Origin: Pipra filicauda
Lineage: Eukaryota; Chordata; Aves; Passeriformes; Pipridae
Reading direction: 5' to 3'
Assembly (NCBI RefSeq): GCF_003945595.2
Contig: NW_024104317.1
Coordinates: 1,116,001-1,180,000 of the forward strand
DNA length: 64,000 nucleotides
A model generated the notes under the pieces. It was not told the DNA's origin and made no database searches. It saw only the letters and a list, made by a program, of their open reading frames with translations. Both the position numbers and the translations under genes were made by a program. How positions within the stretch are numbered: position 1 is the first letter of the stretch; every line of letters begins with the position of its first letter. Shown here one piece after another: positions 41,621 to 52,617 of this stretch.

Positions 41621-42480
41621 CCCAGGAGCCTTCGGTCAGGACACGGCGATGCAGCTGGTCTGGCTCAGCGCAGGGCGCAGCGGAGCGGGGAGGTGTGGGG
41701 TGTGCAGAGGCACCTGCCGGGACGGCAGGCACGGAGGGCGTTAGTGCCGGGCACCGAGGGCATGAGCTGCCGGAGCGGCGGCCCCTCCGCGCCGGACCCG
41801 GCTCGGGGCGGCCCTTCCGTGCCTTGCCCTGCGCCAGCGGGCGGGAGCGGCCGCCCCTCCCACCCAGAGGATGAGGTCGACTCCCCCGCCGCCCTCCCCG
41901 GCTCCCCCCGCCGCCGTCCGGTCCCTGCGCTCCCGTCCCGCCCGCGCTCCCTTCGGAGTTCGGCTTGTGCCGCTGCCGGGCCCGCTCCGCTGGCGGGACG
42001 CAGCTCCCCGGGGGTGCCCGCGGTGCCCAGCCCGTCCCCAGACTCCGGGACACCTCCAGCCCCTCGCCAGAGCCGCGCCCGGCGCCGGCCCCCGACGGGG
42101 CCGCATCCTGCTGGCAGACGCCCGCTCGCATCCCCCGAGCTCCGCTCCCTGCCTTTTAGCATCGCCCCGCTCACCCTCGCCCCTGTTCCGCTGCTGCCGC
42201 CTCCGCGCTGCCGGCCTGCTCGAAAGGGAGACGGGCCGCGCACGACCCGCGGAAGCCAGAAGGGCAGGGTCCTTCCTGGCGTCACTGCCGCCTCTGCCTG
42301 GGAACCGTCCCGTCCTGTCCCGCCCCTCATTTCGGGGCTCCGCTCCCCAGGGGGTTGCCAAAACCACCTGTTGGGTGGGAACTGTGGTCCTGCCGCCGAG
42401 GATGGCGTGCACCGCCACCCTGCAGGGAGCCTATACTTTCGAGTGGTCCTCCCTTCTAGTGAAGGGCAACAGCACTGACT
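41621..42480 (-). promoter_or_regulatory. CpG-island promoter of PLAAT copy A
   Basis: Very GC- and CpG-rich stretch directly upstream of the start codon, nearly identical to those before copies B, C and D. Many GGGCGG/CCCGCC-like boxes are visible. No dependable TATA box: the position that reads CTATAAATAG upstream of copy D reads CTCGAAAGGG here. Long frames in this block on both strands are a by-product of GC richness. Confidence 0.65.
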
Positions 42481-43165
42481 GCAGAACAAGAACCTCTGGC
42501 TCCTGATTAAAGCCTGGCTTGGGAGCTGCTGTACTGTTTCACCAATTTCCGTGTCTTTCTGTCCACATACACCGTGGAAGAGAAAATGCCAGGAAATCCA
42601 AGCTGCAGCCACAGGAGGTGCTGCCAGTGTTCACACCTGGCTCCCTCTCTGTGGCCCCCGGTACCAAGGGGAAAACACTGTTTGCAATAAAGTGGAAGCA
42701 TTTCCTCTCCCATTACAGCCTCTTTCAAAACTTCATCCTAATTTTGCTCTGTGTACTCTGCCCCAATCCCTCTCCATGTACCTTGTCTTCTGGAAAGAGC
42801 CACTGCCTTCTCCAGGGCCAACACAAGTCCCTGCTCTGAGGTACCCTCGAGTGCTAAGCCGGCTGTGCTCCACCACGGGATCAGCTACATGCAAGGCTTG
42901 TGTTTTCCTGATTCTCCCTCCATCAGTTACTGCGTGGGCAGGTGTGGTGGTGGCACCAATGACTGTGGGTACGTAGGAGCTCCTCTCCTGCTCTTGTTAA
43001 TCTCCTCTCTTTCAGCCTGTGGAGTGCTGTGATGAGGGGCTCCCCAATGCCATTGTCACCAGCATTCCCAAGTTGGCCCATGGGTACACTCCATCAGGTG
43101 TGGCTGTAAAATCCTGTCTAGAGGCTTTTAAAATCCTAACATACACAATCACACAGGATTATCCT
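42481..43165. repeat. U module, copy 2
   Basis: Second copy of the block, with ATTAAA and AATAAA hexamers on the plus strand and the segment ending GTGGTGGCACCAATGACTGT before GGGTACGTAG. Copy 3 at the same place reads GTAAGT. It is interrupted by a different sequence after about 43165. Confidence 0.6.
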
Positions 43166-43330
43166 TTTGGTTTGGGGAATGACTAATATGCTGACTACGA
43201 ACTGCTTAAAATCCACTTGTGGTCACCAAAGAGACAATGGTCCCAGATCTGGGAGACAAAGGCTCCTGGCTGCCCTTGTCATCTCCAGGGATCTTTCTCT
43301 AAGCTCCAGCGTTTTGGCAGCCCAAAGATT

Positions 43331-43395
43331 AGAATCATAGAATGGGTTGGTTGAAAGGGACCTTAAAAATCATCTAGTAAACTTGCTCAGGCCTA
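43331..43395 (-). mobile_element. CR1 3'-end stub (minus orientation)
   Basis: Starts with AGAATCATAGAATGGGTTGG and continues TTGAAAGGGACCTTAAAAAT, CATCTAG, the reverse complement of the CR1 3' terminus. A paralogous copy at about 59188-59258 shows it was duplicated with the flank module. Confidence 0.8.
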
Positions 43396-43559
43396 ATGCC
43401 AACAATCAGTGGGCTTATAGAGGTGAAGAGGGAAAGTGTGATGGCACAGTGGAACAAACAGTTGTCTGAGAAGGATCCAGCTAGGTTTTTTTGTCAGACT
43501 TACCCAGATTTGGGGGTCTGCTGCTCCCAAAGGGAGTTAGAGGAGCCAGGGAAAGAGGT

Positions 43560-44346
43560 ACTTTCCAGGCAGGGAAAAAATGAACAGAACACCATCCTGT
43601 CCAAATCAGAGAACTGCTTGAAAACACTGGGGGAACAGCCTATAGGACCTGCCCTTCCTTCCTACCTCCCATCCTCCCAGGGACTGCTCAGTTTAGATCC
43701 TGCAGGCAGCACAGGCTCCAAGATGCTGCACATGCCTTGTCTGCCTTTTTGCAGGCCTGGGAACTGGTAGTTTTCCACCCAAACAGGCCCTCAGCTGAAG
43801 GACACAGTAAAACCTCAGCAATACTTTTATTTAACTTTTTCAGAAAGGTAAGGTTAAAATCAGATATTCACAGAAACAGACCACAGGATTCAGCTGATAA
43901 AAACAGGAAGGTTGGATAGAAAGCCTGCACCAGTCCTCAGCAAAACACTGGAGGCAAGATGGAGGGAAGGAAGGGATAATTTGCTTTCAAGTGCTCCCAG
44001 ACTGCCACAAAAATCATCGCAGGCAATGAAATAAAAGCAAATGTGGCAACCAGGCTAGTGCTGCTGGCAATTATCTTCCACTCTTGACTTGTTATTTCTT
44101 AATGGGATGGAAGAGAGAAGCAAGGCTGAATTGTTGCACTTGCACACAAGATTATACTAAGAAGATAGAAGAGCAATTTAGGTCAACATGAGTTTGTTTG
44201 TTTAGATTTTCTTGTAATTATTAACTATTGCAGGAAGGGTAGCAAAGTTGCTTGTAGCCTTTGGTATCAGGTGTGGCAAATACTGGGGAATGACCACCCC
44301 CAGCCAGGGGCTCCCTGCCTTGCTTGGAGATCTTACAAATGGCCCA
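43560..44346 (-). repeat. PLAAT 3'-flank module, copy 2 (3' UTR of copy B)
   Basis: Same module as at 37745-38534. It contains a minus-strand AATAAA at 43826-43831, the best poly(A) signal for copy B, about 515 nt after its stop. The exon-3-proximal part (44080-44346) is closer to the block before the orphan exon at 49458 than to those of copies A and D. Confidence 0.7.
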
Positions 44347-45528
44347 TCAGTTGCTCTTTTTCTCATTCCACGATTGTCTAGAAGAAGAGCTTAAAAACAG
44401 CTTAAGGAAACCAGTACCAGCAGTAGCACTAATATTAGTAGCAAGAATAGCAGCAACAGGACTAACACCAAAAGTAGTCAAAACCAGAACTGTACCACCC
44501 ACAAGTACATAAGTGAACACTTCACGATTGAAATCCATCATCTCTTGAATTCCCCTGACCTGTAAAGGGAAAGGAAAACACATGCTGGAAACAAAAGAAG
44601 CAATTATATTTACCCTCAAGCATGATAATAAAGAGCAGGTAGGTATAATCAGGGCAATTAAATGAATGACAGATATCTACCCCATAAATAGAAGGGCTAA
44701 CACCCAGGTTTTTACCCTTAGGCTGTGGCATTCAGTAAGAGGGCACTGCCAGGGAGCAGACAGACCACACTGACCCTCCTGCTCCAGGGTGTCTGGTGAG
44801 GCCAGAGGCAGTGCTGGTTTGGACCCCACACCTGGGACTTGATTGTCCCCAGACAGTCTGTGGTCTGTGTCCCTGTCCAGGGGCTCACAGGGAGCAGCAA
44901 GGAGGTGCTGTGTGAGGCACACAGGGGCTTATCTCATGGTACTTACCTGGTCAGAGACACTCTTGCCATAGCGGAGCATTGTCACAAAGTGCTCACAGTT
45001 TTCCCAGAGCACATTATAGGTCATCTCCATGCCAATGTAGCTCTCAGCACGCTTGATGATCTCCTTCACTGGGAGGGGGGTGTAGGAGCGGTCATACTTG
45101 TTGTTGACCTCCCAGGCATTATTTCCCACCACCTCCTTCAGGAGCTGCTTCTTCACCTTGGCCTTTTTCCTCATTATTGGGTCACTACTGCCTGACAGGC
45201 ATCGGATCCCTTCATCTGGGAAAGGCAGAAAGGAGATAAGCCAGGCAGAACCTATGTGGCCCCTCCAAGACCTCAAATGGGTTTGTGGCAGCTCTTCAAA
45301 AGGCCATCTATATACACAGTTTTGGTCAACCAGCAGCCCACAGAGGGAGACAGGGCTCCTGGTTGACCCCAACACCCCCTCTGCACCCTGCCAGGTTGCA
45401 CCAGTCTTACCTGCAGATGTCAGGTGGACGACATATCCATCTCCCAAGTAGAGGGCCCAGTGCTGGTAAACTAATCGCTTGATCTCGATCAGGTCGCCAG
45501 GCTCGGGGTGCTGCTTGCTATACGCCAT
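44347..45528 (-). CDS. PLAAT copy B: phospholipase A/acyltransferase, 199 aa, long tail exon
   Basis: Exon 1 45411-45528 (ATG at 45526-45528), exon 2 44947-45215, exon 3 44347-44559 (TGA at 44347-44349). Splice borders match copy A and the exons sum to 600 nt. His23 ([11 protein letters not shown]), His35 (VVHLTSA) and Cys113 ([13 protein letters not shown]) are present. Exon 1 begins [18 protein letters not shown], shared with copy D but not with A and C. Exon 3 is unlike that of A, C or D: it starts VRGIQEMMDFNREVF, runs through a hydrophobic stretch (YVLVGGTVLVLTTFG, SPVAAILATN) and ends in a Ser-rich polar tail, 70 residues against 34-62. Human PLAAT1 also continues after the conserved core with an amphipathic and hydrophobic tail. 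Intron 1 is again 195 nt and open. Confidence 0.87.
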
Positions 45529-46390
45529 CCCAGGAGCCTTCGGTCAGGACACGGCGATGCAGCTGGTCTGGCTCAGCGCAGGGCGCAGCGGAGTGGGGAG
45601 GTGTGGGGTGTGCAGAGGCACCTGCCGGGACGGCAGGCACGGAGGGCGTTAGTGCCGGGCACCGAGGGCATGAGCTGCCGGAGCGGCGGCCCCTCCGCGC
45701 CAGACCCGGCTCGGGGCGGCCGCTCCCGCCCGCTGGCGCAGGGCAAGGCACGGAAGGGCTGCCGCTCCCACCCAGGGGATGAGGTCGGCTCCCCCGCCAA
45801 CGTCCCCGGCTCCATCTCCCCCCGCCGCCGCCCGGTCGCCGTGCTCCCGTCCCGCCCGCGCTCCCTTCGGAGTTCGGCTTGTGTCGCGGCCGGGCCCGCT
45901 CCGCTGGCCGGACGCAGCTCCCCGGGGGTGCCCGCGGTGCCCAGCCCGTCCCCAGGCTCCGGGGCACCTCCGGCCCCTCGCCAGAGCCGCGCCCGCCGCC
46001 GGCCCGTGACGGGGCCGCATCCCGCTGGCAGACGCCCGCTCGCATCCCCCGAGCTCCGCTCCCTGCCTTTTAGCATCGCCCCGCTCACCCTCGCCCCTGT
46101 TCCGCTGCTGCCGCCTCCGCGCTGCCGGCCCGCTCTAAAGGGAGACGGGCCGCGCACGCCCCGCGGAAGCCAGAAGGGCAGGGTCCTTCCTGGCGTCACT
46201 GCCGCCTCTGCCTGGGAACCGTCCCGTCCTGTCCCGCCCCTCATTTCGGGGCTCCGCTCCCCGGGGGGTTGCCAAAAACCACCTGTTGGGTGGGAACTGT
46301 GGTCCTGCCGCCGAGGATGGCGTGCACCGCCACCCTGCAGGGAGCCTCTACCTTTGAGTGGTCCTCCCTTTCAGTGAAGGGCAGCAGCAT
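45529..46390 (-). promoter_or_regulatory. CpG-island promoter of PLAAT copy B
   Basis: GC-rich block adjoining exon 1, collinear with the one before copy A and very similar to it over about 850 nt, including the distal TGGTCCTGCCGCCGAGGATG segment. It supports a duplication unit that carried promoter and gene together. Confidence 0.65.
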
Positions 46391-47440
46391 TGACTGCAGA
46401 ACAAGAACCTCTGGCTCCTGATTAAAGCTTGGCTTAGGAGCTGCTGTGTTGTTTCACCAATTTCTGTGTCTTTCCGTCCACATACACCGTGGAAGAGAAA
46501 ATGCCATGACATGCCAAGCTGCAGCCACAGGAGGTGCTGCCAGTGTTCACACCTGGCTCCCTCTCTGTGGCCCCCGGTACCGAGGGGAAAACACTGTTTG
46601 CAATAAAGTGGAAGCATTTCCTCTCCCATTACAGCCTCTTTCAAAACTTCATCCTAATTTTGCTCTGTGTACTCTGCCCCAATCCCTCTCCACGTACATT
46701 GTCCTCTGGAAAGAGCCACTGCCTTCTCCAGGGCTAACAGAAGTCCCTGCTCCGAGGTACCGTCAAGTGCTAAGCCAGCTGTGCTCCACCACGGGATCAG
46801 CTACATGCAAGGCTTGTGTTTTCCTGATTCTCCCTCCATCAGTTACTGCGTGGGCAGGTGTGGTGGTGGCACCAATGACTGTGGGTAAGTAGGAGCTCCT
46901 CTCCTGCTCTTGTTAATCTCCTCTCTTTCAGTCTGTGGAGTGCTGGGACGAGAGGCTGCCCAGTGCCATTGTCATCAGCATTCCCAAGTTGGCCCATGGG
47001 CACAGTCCGTCATGTGTGGCTGTAATATCCTGTCTAGAGGCTTTTAAAATCCTAACATACACAAACACACATATGATTATCTTTTTGGATTTCCCCCTCG
47101 GAAATAGGGGCAAGAGCCTTTTTCTTACACATTCCTTACACAGTTTTTTATGTATTACATTGTTTTAATATTTATGATAATCTACCCAGTCAATTACATA
47201 ACCATAATAATATAATACTATAATAATAAGCATGTTATCATAATATAATTTTATAATGCACTAGCTTGCTTTGTAAAAGTTGTCTTACAGTCTCTGAGCT
47301 TCTTATCCCTCTTCCCCCAACACCTGAAAGCCCAGGCCTCTGAAGGACGGGTTTTAAATCTTTTTTTGCAACATTGTCATCTCCTGCAGAAACTCCACTT
47401 CTCAAGGCAGACAGAAAACAGCCCAAAGTAAGCACAATGC
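46391..47440. repeat. U module, copy 3 (longest copy)
   Basis: Most complete copy. The plus strand shows ATTAAA, AATAAA, an open segment ending in GGTGGCACCAATGACTGTGG before GTAAGT, then ctctttcag about 45 nt later. It ends in an AT-rich tract and a TTTTTTTGCAACATTGTCAT segment that also marks the breakpoint of the truncated copy at 38.9 kb. No protein family is recognised. Confidence 0.6.
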
Positions 47441-47442
47441 GT

Positions 47443-48358
47443 GAATATTCCCACACTAAATATTCTTAGGATCTTCCAGCTCTGAGGTCATCTTGAGCAA
47501 AACCAACTCTATGGCAAGTGATGGATTCTGGTGCTCCTCCTCACACACTCACCTCGTGGTTCAGGCAGTGTTCAGCCAAATCCTGTCAGTGCACCCACCA
47601 GGCTTGATGGAAAGGCAACCAAATAATAATCAGCCTGAGCCTGACTGCACAGACAAGCACGGTACTGGAGCAAACCCCTGCACTTAGTGAAATGCTACAG
47701 CTTCCAAGAAGTACAAGAAAATTCACCAGCTGAAGTAATAGCAGTATTCTTGCCCTTTCCAGGCTGAATTAGACATGGGAGAGGTGCATGTGCTGCTCTC
47801 ACCCAGTGCTCCCTTGCTAGGTGTTGCAGACAATGTTCTGAATACGGAAAGCTTAAAGCTCAGGGATTGCTGTCAAACCACCGAAATAGTTTAGGCAGGA
47901 AAGCAGTTTTGATCACATTTCCAGGAATCAAGAAAGGACTTTCAGTTTCAGTTTTAGGAGAATGTTTTCCTGTGTTAAAAGAAAGAATTTTATTTAAATG
48001 TAATAGCAAGGGGCTTTACAAAACACAACCTGAAGTCTTGGTTTTGTTATTTCAAATATTAAAAAACTAACACTGAAAAAACTGGTGACTTAAGTCCTTG
48101 TTTTGCTTTGCTTGTGTGCGTGGCTTTTGATTTAGTTCCTGAACCATGTTTGTTTCAATCCACAAGTTTTTTCCCTTCAGCTCTTCTGGTTCTCTCCCCA
48201 GTCCTACTGGTAGGGGATTGAGCGAGTGGCTCTCTGGTCCTTAGTTGCTGGCTGGGATTAAACCTCGCCAAGATGTGAAGAGCAGATAAAACCAGCAAGC
48301 CTCTTACAGAAGCTGTTTTGCTCTTATCTCTCCTTACAAGCCACAGGCTTCCAAACAC
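47443..48358. repeat. X module, copy 1, ending in an avian LTR fragment
   Basis: Near-identical to 51820-52617 and related to 52618-53385 and 58420-58770. Its right part (about 48095-48270, plus strand) reads TTGCTTTGCTTGTGTGCGTG...CACAAGTTTTTTCCCTTCAG...TTAGTTGCTGGCTGGGATTA, which I recognise as the 3' end of a widely dispersed bird LTR. The left part is not recognised. Confidence 0.65.
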
Positions 48359-48640
48359 TTAGGCTAGATACTCCAAGTAAAGAGCAATAAACTAGACTTT
48401 TCCAAAAGAGTTTTCTTCTCAGACAATCCACACATCAGCTTTGTGACAAGGAAATAGCAGGGCTCAGGACATTGGGAGATGAGCAATAGGTGCCTCACAG
48501 CTCATTCTCCACAGACATCACCCCCAGCACTGCAGGGATCCCAGCTTTGCCTTTCTGGTGGCTGGGGAAAGATTGATGTGCTGACTATGAACTGCTTAAA
48601 AGCCACCTCAGATTTGGGGGTCTGCTGCTCCCAAAGGGAG
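48359..48640. repeat. Y module, copy 1
   Basis: Block with GACAAGGAAATAGCAGGGCT and CAGACATCACCCCCAGCACT, repeated with few differences at about 58830-59075. A trace of its right end occurs at 43185-43215. It joins the X module to the PLAAT 3'-flank module. No coding function seen. Confidence 0.65.
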
Positions 48641-49457
48641 TCAGAGGAGCCAGGGAAAGGAACACTTTCCAGGCAGGAAAAAAAATGAACAGAACACCAT
48701 CCTGTCCAAATCAGAGCACTCCTTGAAAACACTGAGGGATACAGCCTAGAGGACCTGCCCTTCCTTCCTACCTCTACCCTCCCAGGAGCTGCTCAGTTTA
48801 GATCCTGCAGGCAGCACAGGCTCTAAGACACTGCACATGCCTTGCTTGCCCTTTTGCAGGCCTGGGAACTGGTAGTTTTCCACCTACACAGGCCCTCAGC
48901 TGAAGGACACACAGTAAACCCTCAGCAATACTTTTATTTTACTTTTTCAGAAAGTTAGGTTTAAAATCAGATATTCACAGAAACAGCCCCCAGCTGGTAG
49001 CTGATAAAAACAGGAAGGTTGGATAGAAAGCCTGCACCAGTCCTCAGCAAAACAGTGGAGGTTGGGGGGGAAGAACAGAAAAGTTTCTTTCAAGTGCTCT
49101 CAGATTGTCACAAAAATTATCCCGGGCATAAAATCATCCCATAAAAGCAAATGTGGGAAATAGGTTAAGGTTGCTGGCAATCACCTTCCACTCTTGACTT
49201 GTTATTTCTTAATGGAATGGAAGAGAGAAGCAAGGTTGAATTGTTGCACTTGCACACAAGACTATACTCAAATAGATAGAAGAGGTATTTAGGTCAACAT
49301 GAGTTTGTTTGTTTAGATTTTCTTGTAATTATTAATTATCTCAGGAAGGGCAGCAAAGTTGCTTGTAGTCTTTAGTATCAGGTGTGGCAAATACTGGGGA
49401 ATGACCACCCCCAGCCAGGGGCTCCCTGCCTAGCTTGGAGGTCTTTCAAATGGCCCA
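48641..49457 (-). repeat. PLAAT 3'-flank module, copy 3
   Basis: Collinear with 43500-44346 and leads into the orphan exon 3 at 49458-49658. A minus-strand AATAAA lies in the ATACTTTTATTTTAC segment near 48930. Confidence 0.65.
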
Positions 49458-49658
49458 TCAGTTTCTCTTTCTCTTTTTCCTGATTTTCCTGATTGCCTTT
49501 GACAATACGGCCTTCTGAGCTCTGTCAAGCAGAGCAGCAGGACCAACAGCAGCACCAAGAGGACCAGCACCAGCAGTAGCCACAGCCACACCACCGGCAG
49601 CTAAAAAAGTGACCACTTTACTAGCGAGAGGGGTCCAAACTCGAATTGCTCTCCTGAC
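49458..49658 (-). other. Orphan PLAAT exon 3 (66-residue basic tail)
   Basis: Minus-strand terminal exon with an intact acceptor (TTTACAG|GTCAGG), an open frame of 66 codons and TGA at 49458-49460. It starts VRRAIRVWTPLASKVV, has an Ala/Gly-rich hydrophobic core and ends in the strongly basic KAIRKIRKKRKRN. It is collinear with exon 3 of copy B. Immediately upstream of the acceptor, homology switches to the U module, so the exons 1-2 that once preceded it are gone. It could serve as an alternative terminal exon for copy C, whose exon 2 lies about 0.9 kb upstream and ends in the same phase. Confidence 0.7.
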
Positions 49659-49663
49659 CTGTA

Positions 49664-49959
49664 AATCTCCTCTCTTTCAGCCTGTGGAGTGCTGGGACGA
49701 GGGGCTGCCCAGTGCCATTGTCACCAGCATTTCCCTGGTTGGCCCATGGGTACACTCCATCATGTGTGGCTGTAAAATCCTTTTGGTTTTCCCCCTCAGA
49801 AATAGGAGCAAGTGACTTTTTATTACACATTGCTTACACAATTTTTTCTTTATTACAATATTTTAATATTTATGATAATCTAGCCAGTCAATTACATAAA
49901 GCATAATAATAAAATAATATAATAATGAACATGCAGTAGCTTGCTTTGTAAAATTTGTC
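49664..49959. repeat. U module, copy 4 (partial)
   Basis: Carries only the part from TCTCCTCTCTTTCAGCCTGT onward plus the AT-rich end. Its left border is fused to the intron just 5' of the orphan exon 3. It includes a minus-strand AATAAA at 49849-49854 that could end transcripts of copy C. Confidence 0.6.
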
Positions 49960-51117
49960 CTACAATCTCCGAAACTTCAGTTTTAGGGCAGCAAAAGTAG
50001 CAGCAAGAACACTAGCACCAGCACCAACAACAGCAACAGCAACAGCACCAAGAGGAGCAGCAGCCGCAGCCAGAGTTGCACTAATGACAAATCCAATGCT
50101 GGATGCACTCTGAGCCAACACGCCTATCCCTACAATTGCATTCCTGGCCTGTAAAGGGAAAGGAAAACACATGCTGGAAACAAAAGAAGCAATTATATTT
50201 ACCCCCAGGCATGCTAATGAAAAACAGGCAGGGATAATCAGGGCAATTAAAAGAATGAGGGACATTTTCCCCATAAGCAGAAGGGATAACACCCAGGGTT
50301 TTAGCCTTACGCTGTGGCATTCAGTAAGTGGGCACTGTCAGGGTGCAGATAGACCACAGTGACCCTCCTGCTCCAGGGTCTCCAGTGAGGCCAGAGGCAG
50401 CAGAGGTATGGACCCCACACCTGGGACTTGACTGTCCCCAGACAGTGTGCGGGCTGTGTCCCTGTCCAGGGGCTCAGAGGGAGCAGCAAGGAGGTGCTGT
50501 GTGAGGCACACAGGGGCTTATCTCATGGTACTTACCTGGTCAGAGACACTCTTGCCATAGCGGAGCATTGTCACAAAGTGCTCACAGTTTTTGCGAAGCA
50601 CACGATAGGTCATCTCCATGCCAATGTAGCTGTCAGCACGCCTGATGATCTCCTCCACTGGGAGGGGGGTGTAGGAGCGGTCATACTTGTTGTTGACCTC
50701 CCAGGCATTATTTCCCACCACCTCCTTCAGGAGCTGCTTCTTCACCTTGGCCTTTTTCCTCATTATTGGGTCACTACTGCCTGACAGGCATCGGATCCCT
50801 TCATCTGGGAAAGGCAGGAAGGAGATAAGCCAGGCAGAACCTATGTGGCCCCTCCAAGACCTCAAATGGGTTTGTGGCAGCTCTTCGAAAGGCCATCTAT
50901 ATACACAGTTTTGGTCAACCACCAGCTTAAAGAGGGAGACAGGGCTGCTGGTGGACCCCAGCACCCCCTCTGCACCCTGCCAGGTTGCACCAGCCTTACC
51001 TGCGGACGTCAGGTGGACGACATATCCATCCCCCAAGTAGAGGGCCCAGTGTTGGTAAACTGATCGCTTGACCTTGATCAGGTCGCCAGGCTTGGGCTGG
51101 TGCCTGCGGCGTGACAT
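49960..51117 (-). CDS. PLAAT copy C: phospholipase A/acyltransferase, 191 aa, mosaic of A and B
   Basis: Exon 1 51000-51117, exon 2 50536-50804, exon 3 49960-50148 (TAG at 49960-49962). Catalytic His23, His35 and Cys113 ([13 protein letters not shown]) are kept. Exon 1 and the translated intron 1 are identical to copy A (MSRRRHQPKPGDLIKVKRSV), while the first half of exon 2 matches copy B ([33 protein letters not shown]). It then has its own changes (EIIRRADSYIGMEMTYRVLR). Exon 3 gives a 62-residue tail, ARNAIVGIGVLAQSASS followed by a long Ala/Val/Gly hydrophobic run and a basic KLKFRRL end, different from A, B and D. Recombination or gene conversion between units explains this pattern. The downstream orphan exon offers a second possible tail. 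Confidence 0.87.
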
Positions 51118-51817
51118 CCCAGGAGCCTTCGGTCAGGACACGGCGATGCAGCTGGTCTGGCTCAGCGCAGGGCGCAGCGGAGCGGGGAGGTGTGGGGTGT
51201 GCAGAGGCACCTGCCGGGACGGCAGGCACGGAGGGCGTTAGTGCCGGGCACCGAGGGCATGAGCTGCCGGAGCGGCGGCCCCTCCGCGCAGGACCCGGCT
51301 CGGGGCGGCCGCTCCCGCCCGCTGGCGCAGGACAAGGCACGGAAGGGCTGCCGCTCCCACCCAGGGGATGAGGTCGGCTCCCCCGCCGCCCTCCCCGGCT
51401 CCATCTCCCCCCGCCGCCGCCCGGTAGCCGCGCTCCCGTCCCGCCCGCGCTCCCTTCGGGGCTCGGCTTGTGCCACGACCAGGCCCGCTCCGCTGGCGGG
51501 ACGCAGCTCCCCGGGGGTGCCCGCGGTGCCCAGCCCGTCCCCAGGCTCCGGGGCACCTCCGGCCCCTCGCCAGAGCCGCGCCCGCCGCCGGCCCCCGACG
51601 GGGCCGCATCCTGCTGGCAGACACCCTCTCGCATCCCCCGAGCTCCGCTCTCTGCCCTTTCACATCTCCCCGTTCACCCTCGCCTCTGTTCCGCTGCTGC
51701 CACCACCGCGCTGCCGGCCCGCTCTAAATGGAGACGGGCCGAGCGCGCCCCGCGGATGCCAGAAGGGCAGAGTCGTTCCTGGCGTCACTGCCGCCTCTGC
51801 CTGGGAACCGTCCAGTC
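51118..51817 (-). promoter_or_regulatory. CpG-island promoter of PLAAT copy C
   Basis: Same GC-rich module as before copies A and B, but truncated. Homology ends near 51817 (ACCGTCCAGTCCTG), where X module copy 2 begins, so the distal part present at copies A and B is absent here. Confidence 0.65.
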
Positions 51818-51819
51818 CT

Positions 51820-52617
51820 GAATATTCCCACACTGAATATTCTTAGGATCTTCCAGCTCTGAGGTCATCTTGAGCATAAACAACTCTATGGCAAGTGATG
51901 GATTCTGCTGCTCCTCCTCACACACTCACCTCGTGGTTCAGGCAGCGTTCAACCAAATCCTGTCTGTGCACCCACCAGGCTTGATGGAAAGGCAACCAAA
52001 TAATAATCAGCCTGAGCCTGACTGCACGGACAAGCACGGTACAGGAGCAAACCCCCGCATTTAGTGAAATGCTACAGCTTCCAAGAAGTACAAGAAAATT
52101 CACCAGCTGAAGTAATGGCAGTATTGTTACCCTTTCCAGGCTGAATTAGACATGGGAGAGGTGCATGTGCTGCTCTCACCCAGTACTCCCTTGCTAGGTG
52201 TTGCAGACAATGTTCTGAATACAGAAAGTCTAAAGCTCAGGGATTGCTGTCAAACCACCAAAATAGTTTAGGCAGGAAAGCAGTTTTGATCACATTTCCA
52301 GGAATCAAGAAAGGACTTTCAGTTTCAGTTTTAGGAGAATGTTTTCCTGTGTTAAAAGAAAGAATTTTATTTAAATGTAATAGCAAGGGGCTTTACAAAA
52401 CACAACCTGAAGTCTTGGTTTTGTTATTTCAAATATTAAAAAACTAACACTGAAAAAACTGGTGACTTAAGTCCTTGTTTTGCTTTGCTTGTGTGCATGG
52501 CTTTTGATTTAGTTCCTGAACCATGTTTGTTTCAACCCACAAGTTTTTTCCCTTCAGCTCTTCTGGTTCTCTCCCCAGTCCTGCTGGTAGGGGAGTGAGC
52601 GAGTGGCTCTCTGGTCT
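51820..52617. repeat. X module, copy 2
   Basis: Near-identical to 47443-48235, indicating a recent duplication. It is cut off within the LTR-derived part at GTGGCTCTCTGGTC and joined head-to-tail to copy 3. Confidence 0.75.

Noticed and set aside
41499..42612. Long open frames on both strands in the CpG islands (also around 45508-46377, 51190-51846 and 61485-62434)
   Set aside because: Overlapping frames on both strands, Pro/Gly/Arg/Ala-rich, repeated wherever the promoter module is copied: low stop frequency in GC-rich DNA, not genes.
46760..47060. Cys-rich exon pair (YCVGRCGGGTNDCG, then VECWDERLPSAIV) on the plus strand
   Set aside because: The intervening 'intron' would be only about 45 nt, copies differ at the donor, and no family match is evident. 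Kept only as part of the U module.
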